Shown piece after piece: positions 13,587 through 18,274 of a DNA stretch of 18,274 nucleotides (position 1 is its first letter; each line of letters opens with the position of its first letter). Location of the stretch: assembly GCA_002493835.1 (NCBI GenBank), contig DLAA01000090.1, positions 5,449 to 23,722 on the forward strand, given 5' to 3'. The DNA comes from Lachnospiraceae bacterium UBA7060 (GTDB lineage: Bacteria > Bacillota > Clostridia > Lachnospirales > Lachnospiraceae). The notes below the pieces were generated by a model. That model was given only the letters and a program-made list of their open reading frames with translations, had not been told where the DNA came from and did no database searches. The position numbers and the translations under genes are program-made.

Positions 13587-16172
13587 CTAATAATGCATGA
13601 AATCCTTTTCCCGCAGTATAATCATATCCTCTTCATCATACCTCTTTGCAAGCAAAATATCCATAAAATGTTTCGGAGTTTTTTTATTTGCGTATTCAAT
13701 TGCCTCATCCACCAGATCTCTCACCTCAGAGAGCGTCACCTCATGGTCGCTTGTCTGTCTGTCTGCTATCCTTGTATGAAGTGCCAAAATCCCAAATTCA
13801 TCGATAGAATACTCCAGATCCTCCGCGTACTGTTTTGCATAAGCCACCAACGCCTCATTATCCAAGGGTTCAATATCAACTCTCAAGTTAAAAACGCTCT
13901 TTAACCCTTTGTGCCTGGAAAGTAAATCGTCGATCTCAGCCTTTGTTCCCACCAAAAGTGCCAGCAGGCCCATATTGTCCTTTTCTAATACCTTGATTAT
14001 GGCAGTTACCGTGTTAGATTTCAATTTTGATGCCTCTGCAATAATCAGCGCACCATTGTCAAGCTTTGCAAAAGTAGCTTCCACATCCTTTTTATTTAAA
14101 ACATGTCCCTCAATCTTGGCCACCTGTCCAGAAAAATTGCTGTCATTATCCTGCATTTCACGAACCAGCGCCTTGGCTAAAGACAAGGTGGGAAGCTCCT
14201 CCTCCCCAGTGATAATGATATTTCCCGTACAGGATGCCAAGCTCATATTATCCAATGTATGGATCAGTTGTTTTTTTGATTTTTTTTGATGAACAAACTT
14301 TCCGAAAAGCTCCTGCTCCTCCGGGCTCAGCTCTCTTTCCTTCGCCGTATCCACCCCGGATTCAGCCTGCGCTGCCTCTGCCGCGGGCTCCTCTTTTGAT
14401 TCTGCTGGCTCAACCTCTACAGGCTCCTTTTCTACGGAAATCTTCTCCTCTAAAGGCTTCTCCTTTTGCTCAGGCTTCTTCACCGGCCGCTCGTAAGACG
14501 CCGATTCCTCCTGCTTCGAAGGTGCCTTTGCAACTGTCTTTTCATTAGGAAAAATTGCTCTCCTTACCTGCGGATTTTTACCAGATTCCTTCATGATAGC
14601 CGCCATAAAAGCTCTCTCAAGCTCCTCTAAGAGGCCATTCTTTGTTGCCTCATCAAAGTTTGCGAACAAGCTTCCCGTCTGCGCAAGGATGTGCTGTCGA
14701 ACCTCTTCCATCCGCTTTTCTTCATTGGTCTTTTTTGTCTGCTCCCACTCAGCCATAATATCATCGATACTGAGCTGCCCAGTTATCTGCTTTTCCACCT
14801 TCTCAGTCTCGGGAACAACCAGCCTGATCTGTCCGTCATAATCCTGGGCAAGATACTTGTCCATCTCCTTAGACCCGGAAGCCGCCATTGCCTGCTCACG
14901 AAGCGTTCTTGCCTGCAGCCTCTCAGCCTCTTTTGTCATTTCCTCAATAATCTTCTGTGTATCAAAAAGCTTCTTACCCTCCCGCACCAGCTCTGCACTG
15001 GTTTTTTGATGTGTTTCCTCATGCTCTTTTGGAGCAGGAAGTTCGCCCGTCTCTTCCAAAAGAGGTGCAATGAGAGTCTCAGCGATAGATGCCTCCCCCT
15101 TTTCCGGACTGGCAGCAGGTTCGTCTACGGATTCCAAAGAGTTTTCCGGCTCCTGCACATATTGCGCTGCTTCCCCAGCTTCCTCAGGTCCCCTCTCGTA
15201 CTGCAAAACCTCCTCATCTTCTCCTGGTTCCTCTGCGTTCTCCGGTATCTCCTCGACACGCTCATCCCTCGAAACCGGTTCGTCTGCGTTTACCTCCAAG
15301 ACCTCCTTCATACTTTCCGCCAAGGCCATCTGCAAATTAATGGTATTGTACTGCCCCACATCCACTGTCTTTACCTCTGGCAATTCTGTGGTGGGCGCAA
15401 CGGAGATTTTCTCTTCTTCCTCTATTTCGCTTTCATATTCTGTCTGCGAGGGATCGTCCTGCTCATCCTCCGGTAAATCTCCCGAAATATCGTCATCTTC
15501 CGGCTCCTCCATCACAGGTTCATCGTCCATATCTTTTCCGGCGCTTCTTCCCTCAATAAACGCATCATATTTTTCCTGCTGCTCCGGACTCAGAGGCTGG
15601 TGCAGCGCTTTTAACTCCAATGCCTTTATGACATATCTGCCCTCACCAAACCAGAGAAACATTTCGTCACACTCTTCCACACATTTCGTCGTCAAACCAA
15701 CGCGGTGGTACAAATACGCCAGCTCATACACCCACTTTTCCCTAGGCTCGCGCTTCTTAAACTCCTCCAGAATAGCGATCCGTTCCTCCACGCTGACATC
15801 CAGCGCTTCATAAAGACGGTACTGCAAAACATACCGCCCCGTATCTCTCGGCGCGATCTGCACAAACTCCTTATAATACTCACTAGCCTGATCGTATTCC
15901 CCCATCTTGATACAAAGTTCACAAAGGGAATAAATAATCAGCCTGCCCGTCGGATGTTTTTCATAAGCCATCAGAAGAATATCTTTACTCTCCTGATAGC
16001 GCCTGTTAATCTTATATAAATCGCTGATCGTACACAGCATCATCACACTTCTAACCCTGCGCCAATCAATCTTATCTGCAATTTTTACTGCTTCCGCATA
16101 TTCTCCCTCTGCTATCAGCGCCTTTATCTCGTCTGCACTGGCCTTGTACTCAAATTTATCCAAGGTACCCAC
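13587..16172 (-). CDS. Large TPR protein with acidic disordered middle and AAA+-like C-terminal domain lacking Walker motifs
   Basis: An 861-residue cytoplasmic protein, no signal peptide or membrane span. Residues about 13-200 are helical repeats of TPR type (for example EGEYAEAVKIADKI, MGEYDQASEYYKEF). Residues about 210-400 are highly acidic and Pro/Ser-rich, 400-530 are helical with GQLSIDDIMAEWEQ (465-478), and 540-620 are again Lys/Glu/Pro-rich. The C-terminal part (about 633-840) follows the layout of CbbX/SpoVK-type AAA+ modules, but the P-loop position reads IIITGEEELPTLSLAKAL (652-669) without GKT, and the Walker B position reads ALIIAEAS (708-715) without the Asp. A sensor-like LLALLVGTKAEIDDLL (736-751) and an AAA-lid-like helical end follow. 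It is probably a non-hydrolysing scaffold. The start is GTG 16172 or TTG 16163; the latter has GAGGTGG 5 bases upstream. Function unknown. Confidence 0.8.
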   Translation of the reverse strand: MGTLDKFEYKASADEIKALIAEGEYAEAVKIADKIDWRRVRSVMMLCTISDLYKINRRYQESKDILLMAYEKHPTGRLIIYSLCELCIKMGEYDQASEYYKEFVQIAPRDTGRYVLQYRLYEALDVSVEERIAILEEFKKREPREKWVYELAYLYHRVGLTTKCVEECDEMFLWFGEGRYVIKALELKALHQPLSPEQQEKYDAFIEGRSAGKDMDDEPVMEEPEDDDISGDLPEDEQDDPSQTEYESEIEEEEKISVAPTTELPEVKTVDVGQYNTINLQMALAESMKEVLEVNADEPVSRDERVEEIPENAEEPGEDEEVLQYERGPEEAGEAAQYVQEPENSLESVDEPAASPEKGEASIAETLIAPLLEETGELPAPKEHEETHQKTSAELVREGKKLFDTQKIIEEMTKEAERLQARTLREQAMAASGSKEMDKYLAQDYDGQIRLVVPETEKVEKQITGQLSIDDIMAEWEQTKKTNEEKRMEEVRQHILAQTGSLFANFDEATKNGLLEELERAFMAAIMKESGKNPQVRRAIFPNEKTVAKAPSKQEESASYERPVKKPEQKEKPLEEKISVEKEPVEVEPAESKEEPAAEAAQAESGVDTAKERELSPEEQELFGKFVHQKKSKKQLIHTLDNMSLASCTGNIIITGEEELPTLSLAKALVREMQDNDSNFSGQVAKIEGHVLNKKDVEATFAKLDNGALIIAEASKLKSNTVTAIIKVLEKDNMGLLALLVGTKAEIDDLLSRHKGLKSVFNLRVDIEPLDNEALVAYAKQYAEDLEYSIDEFGILALHTRIADRQTSDHEVTLSEVRDLVDEAIEYANKKTPKHFMDILLAKRYDEEDMIILREKDFMHY

Positions 16173-16222
16173 CTCATCAACGTACTTCTCTTACTTATCC
16201 GTTTACACCTAATTTCTGCTTT

Positions 16223-16251
16223 AGTTTACCATAGTCCCCCATCAATGTAAA
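16223..16251 (-). promoter_or_regulatory. Predicted promoter of the TPR-glgB unit
   Basis: On the minus strand, TTTACA (16251-16246) is separated by 17 bases from TAAACT (16228-16223), five and four matches to consensus. The leader to the GTG start would be about 45 bases. It lies in the 172-base gap after rsmA, where I see no convincing intrinsic terminator, only a T-run without a stem. Confidence 0.45.
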
Positions 16252-16344
16252 CAAATTCCGTCGAAAAAAGCACCCTAGTTCTCAATATATGGCCTTTATA
16301 GAGGAAATAATTACCTTATCTTGTATTTACTATGCAAATCCTTT

Positions 16345-17211
16345 TCATTCTCTCATGTGGATAAGAAGATTAGACAATTCTGCGAACCGCTCTAAATCAA
16401 ACGTTTCTCCACGCACTGTTTTGGATATCCGCATTTTTTCCAGCGCTGTCTCCACCTGCTCCCTGGATACGCCTAAACTGCCCGCATTGGCAAGACCATT
16501 AGCCAAAGTCTTTCTTCTCTGATTGAAAGATGCTCTGATGACAGCGAAAAAAAATGCCTCGTCATCCACAACCACAGGCGGTTCTTTGTACCGTGTCAGC
16601 CGCACCACGGTGCTGTCCACGTTAGGACGCGGCAGAAAACAGGACGCGGGGACTCTAACTACAATCTCCGGCTTCGCAAAATACTGCACAGCCAATGACA
16701 ATGCACCATAATCTTTTGTACCTGGCCCAGTCCGCATACGGTCTGCAACCTCACTCTGTACCATCACAGTAATACTGACAAGCGGCATCCGACTCTCAAG
16801 CAGTGCCATAATGATGGGAGTCGTAATATAATAAGGGAGATTCGCTGCCACTTTTACAGGTCTGCCGCCGTTTTCCTTTGAAAGTGCTAAAAGATCCACC
16901 TTCAAAATATCTTCGCACAAAATAGTGACATTGTTGTACGAAGACAGCGTATCTTCCAATATCGGAATTAACTCCCTGTCTATTTCTACAGTTGTCACCT
17001 GCCCGGCCATCTTAGCAAGAAGCTGTGTCATAGTACCGATCCCCGGTCCGATTTCTAAAACCCAGTCTTCCTTCGTAATCTGGGCTGCCTCAACAATCTT
17101 GTGAAGTATATTTGTGTCAATCAAAAAATTCTGGCCGTATTTTTTCTGCAAATGAAACTGATATTTTTTCAATATCTCAGAGGTATTTGTATAATTTCCT
17201 AAATCCGTCAT
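16345..17211 (-). CDS. rsmA: 16S rRNA (adenine1518/1519-N6)-dimethyltransferase RsmA (KsgA)
   Basis: A 288-residue S-adenosylmethionine-dependent enzyme that dimethylates two adjacent adenines near the 3' end of 16S rRNA during small-subunit maturation. Numbering from ATG 17211: KKYGQNFL (23-30), the SAM-binding LEIGPGIG (52-59), TTVEID (73-78), the catalytic NLPYY (124-128), and the C-terminal ASFNQRRKTLANGL segment typical of KsgA/Dim1 proteins. The frame is open upstream to 17262, but that extension overlaps the tatD gene, has no family similarity and would exceed the usual length of about 280-290. ATG 17211 has AGG close by and AGGAGAGG farther upstream, and lies 19 bases after the tatD stop. 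Pairing with tatD is common in Firmicutes; the ribonuclease M5 gene often found between them is absent. Confidence 0.96.
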   Translation of the reverse strand: MTDLGNYTNTSEILKKYQFHLQKKYGQNFLIDTNILHKIVEAAQITKEDWVLEIGPGIGTMTQLLAKMAGQVTTVEIDRELIPILEDTLSSYNNVTILCEDILKVDLLALSKENGGRPVKVAANLPYYITTPIIMALLESRMPLVSITVMVQSEVADRMRTGPGTKDYGALSLAVQYFAKPEIVVRVPASCFLPRPNVDSTVVRLTRYKEPPVVVDDEAFFFAVIRASFNQRRKTLANGLANAGSLGVSREQVETALEKMRISKTVRGETFDLERFAELSNLLIHMRE

Positions 17212-17230
17212 AAAACCTGCTTTTCCTCTC

Positions 17231-18001
17231 CTAAACCTGCAAGCCGAACAGCCTTTTCGCATTGCGCTCTGTTGCTTCTATCACTTCCTCATATGAAATC
17301 CCCTTAAGTTCTGCGACAGCTTCAGCCACATAGGGAAGATTCAGCGAAGAATTACGCTCCCCCCGGTGCGGTTCCGGTGAAAGATACGGGCTGTCCGTCT
17401 CAAGAAGAATTTTATCCAACGGAATATACTCTACCGCCTCTTTGAGTTTCTTCGCATTTTTAAAAGTGATCACGCCGCCGATACCAAAGTAATAATCCAT
17501 ATTCAAATATTCCCTCGCCATTTCCTTTGTATAGGAATAGCAATGCACGACGCCGCCGATCTCCTCTGCGTGATTTACCTGCATGATATCCAATGTATCT
17601 TTTGCCGCCTCTCTAGAATGAATAATAACGGGAAGCTTCACCTCCCTCGCAAGCGTAAGTTGTCTCTCAAACCATTCTTTCTGCAAAGATACTGCTGGTT
17701 CCGGATAATGATAATCCAATCCCATCTCCCCTACCGCCACAATTTTCTCACAACCACAGAGAACCCGCAGCCTCTCAAGCTTTTCCTCGTCCAGCTTCGC
17801 CGCCTCACTCGGATGCACGCCCACCGCTCCGTATAGAAAAGGATACTGCTCCGTCAGTCTCACCGTAGCCTCACTGCCTGCCATACTAGCCCCAACATTG
17901 ATCACCAAACCGATCCCATGGCCGGCAAGAGAAGTAAGCAGTTCCTCCCTGTCAGCGTCAAACTCCTCATCATCATAATGCGCATGACTTTCAAAAATCA
18001 T
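17231..18001 (-). CDS. tatD: TatD-family metal-dependent hydrolase (YabD type)
   Basis: A 256-residue amidohydrolase-fold protein of the TatD family, which includes 3'-5' DNases; the substrate of Firmicutes members is not well fixed. Numbering from ATG 18001, metal ligands are visible in FESHAHYDD (3-11, H6 and H8), VGEMGLDYHY (90-99, E92), PVIIHSRE (124-131, H128), VVHCYS (151-156, H153) and LLETDSPYLSPEP (199-211, D203). An in-frame GTG at 18010 is only one base from the GGGGAGGG ribosome site, whereas ATG 18001 is about 9-10 bases away and gives the standard N-terminus. It is followed 19 bases later by rsmA, so the two form an operon. There is no signal peptide, so it should be cytoplasmic. 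Confidence 0.94.
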   Translation of the reverse strand: MIFESHAHYDDEEFDADREELLTSLAGHGIGLVINVGASMAGSEATVRLTEQYPFLYGAVGVHPSEAAKLDEEKLERLRVLCGCEKIVAVGEMGLDYHYPEPAVSLQKEWFERQLTLAREVKLPVIIHSREAAKDTLDIMQVNHAEEIGGVVHCYSYTKEMAREYLNMDYYFGIGGVITFKNAKKLKEAVEYIPLDKILLETDSPYLSPEPHRGERNSSLNLPYVAEAVAELKGISYEEVIEATERNAKRLFGLQV

Positions 18002-18078
18002 ATACGTCACCCCTCCCCTTTCTCTAAGAAACTGTTAAAATATTAATCATCACATCCGGCCTGTCTAAATCTGTGAAT

Positions 18079-18107
18079 AATGTACCATTTTGGTCTCTCA
18101 AATGCAA
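18079..18107 (-). promoter_or_regulatory. Weak candidate promoter for tatD-rsmA
   Basis: On the minus strand, TTGCAT (18107-18102), a 17-base spacer and TACATT (18084-18079) give only three and four matches to consensus, but the position, about 75 bases before the tatD start, is reasonable. Confidence 0.3.
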
Positions 18108-18154
18108 ATCTTAAAAGAAAAACAAATATTCTTAAATTTTTCTTTAAAAAATAC

Positions 18155-18183
18155 TTGCATTACGGAAAACATTATACTATAAT
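18155..18183 (+). promoter_or_regulatory. Predicted promoter of the tRNA at the right edge
   Basis: On the plus strand, TTGCAT (18155-18160) is followed after exactly 17 bases by a perfect TATAAT (18178-18183). The expected start near 18190 is about 65 bases before the tRNA 5' end. The remaining bases of this intergenic stretch are AT-rich and show nothing else. Confidence 0.65.
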
Positions 18184-18253
18184 GATTCTTGCGTTGATCA
18201 AATAAATAGAGAGTTTTTAATTTATACAGTCAATGTAATACAAGAGAGAATAT

Positions 18254-18274
18254 GCACCGCTAGCTCAGTTGGTA
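18254..18274 (+). tRNA. tRNA gene, 5' end only, identity not determinable
   Basis: The last 21 bases have the start of a tRNA: acceptor strand GCACCGC (18254-18260), T8-A9, D-stem GCTC (10-13), then AGTTGGTA with the invariant A14, G18 and G19. The anticodon lies beyond the window, so the amino acid cannot be assigned. A consensus-like promoter lies upstream in the same direction. Confidence 0.85.

Noticed and set aside
14691..15813. Two overlapping plus-strand open frames (14691-15476 and 15070-15813) opposite the TPR gene.
   Set aside because: They are antisense to the Glu/Asp-rich region, whose codons read as Ser, Leu and Phe on the other strand; the composition is explained by this and neither has a credible ribosome site or domain.
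16253..16344. Intrinsic terminator after rsmA suggested by a run of six T on the minus strand near 16262-16267.
   Set aside because: No complementary stem precedes the T-run.
17212..17262. N-terminal extension of rsmA to an upstream start at 17262.
   Set aside because: It overlaps tatD, adds 17 residues without similarity to the family, and ATG 17211 gives the normal length.
1..18274. CRISPR arrays, insertion sequences, transposases or integrase attachment sites.
   Set aside because: No regularly spaced repeats, transposase-like frames or terminal inverted repeats were seen; the only tandem repeat is inside the kinase coding region.

Overview
The window looks like chromosome of a Gram-positive member of the Clostridia, most likely a Lachnospiraceae species. 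The clues are a Firmicutes-type CpsB/CpsC/CpsD phosphotyrosine capsule system, a LytR-CpsA-Psr (LCP) domain, a class B sortase fold, GTG/TTG starts behind strong purine-rich ribosome sites, and a TPR/AAA-like protein beside glgB. The genus cannot be read from this piece. Almost everything is on the minus strand, so transcription runs from high to low coordinates.

Right part (about 11.5-18.3 kb) is housekeeping: the 5' end of a tRNA on the plus strand, a TatD-family metal hydrolase, the 16S rRNA dimethyltransferase RsmA/KsgA, a large TPR protein ending in an apparently inactive AAA+-like domain, and the glycogen branching enzyme GlgB.

Middle part (about 4.0-11.5 kb) starts with a small XRE regulator on the plus strand, divergent from a capsule/exopolysaccharide operon. 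A promoter and four copies of the 8-mer TAACA(A/C)TA lie between them. The operon opens with the PHP-type tyrosine phosphatase CpsB and the membrane adaptor CpsC. Next is an unusual 748-residue fusion: a cytoplasmic BY-kinase (CpsD) with a 12-tyrosine tail, a basic linker, one membrane span, and an extracellular LCP domain. The next gene encodes a class B sortase fold that has lost its catalytic His, Cys and Arg. It is followed by an unrecognised small secreted protein and the initiating sugar-phosphate transferase.

Left part (1 to about 4.0 kb) is abruptly AT-rich and is the variable, strain-specific part of the same operon: a WecG/TagA-type glycosyltransferase whose first codons still have the composition of the conserved side, a GT4 glycosyltransferase, a Wzy-like polymerase and a partial APH/choline-kinase-like phosphotransferase. 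No flippase is present; the operon probably continues beyond the left edge.

Proposed joint function: the sugar transferase starts a repeat unit on a lipid carrier, the glycosyltransferases extend it, Wzy polymerises it outside the membrane, CpsB/CpsC/BY-kinase tune chain length, and the LCP domain may attach the polymer to the wall. Because kinase and LCP are one polypeptide, control and attachment could be directly coupled. The dead sortase and the secreted protein are the least explained members and the best place to look for new biology.
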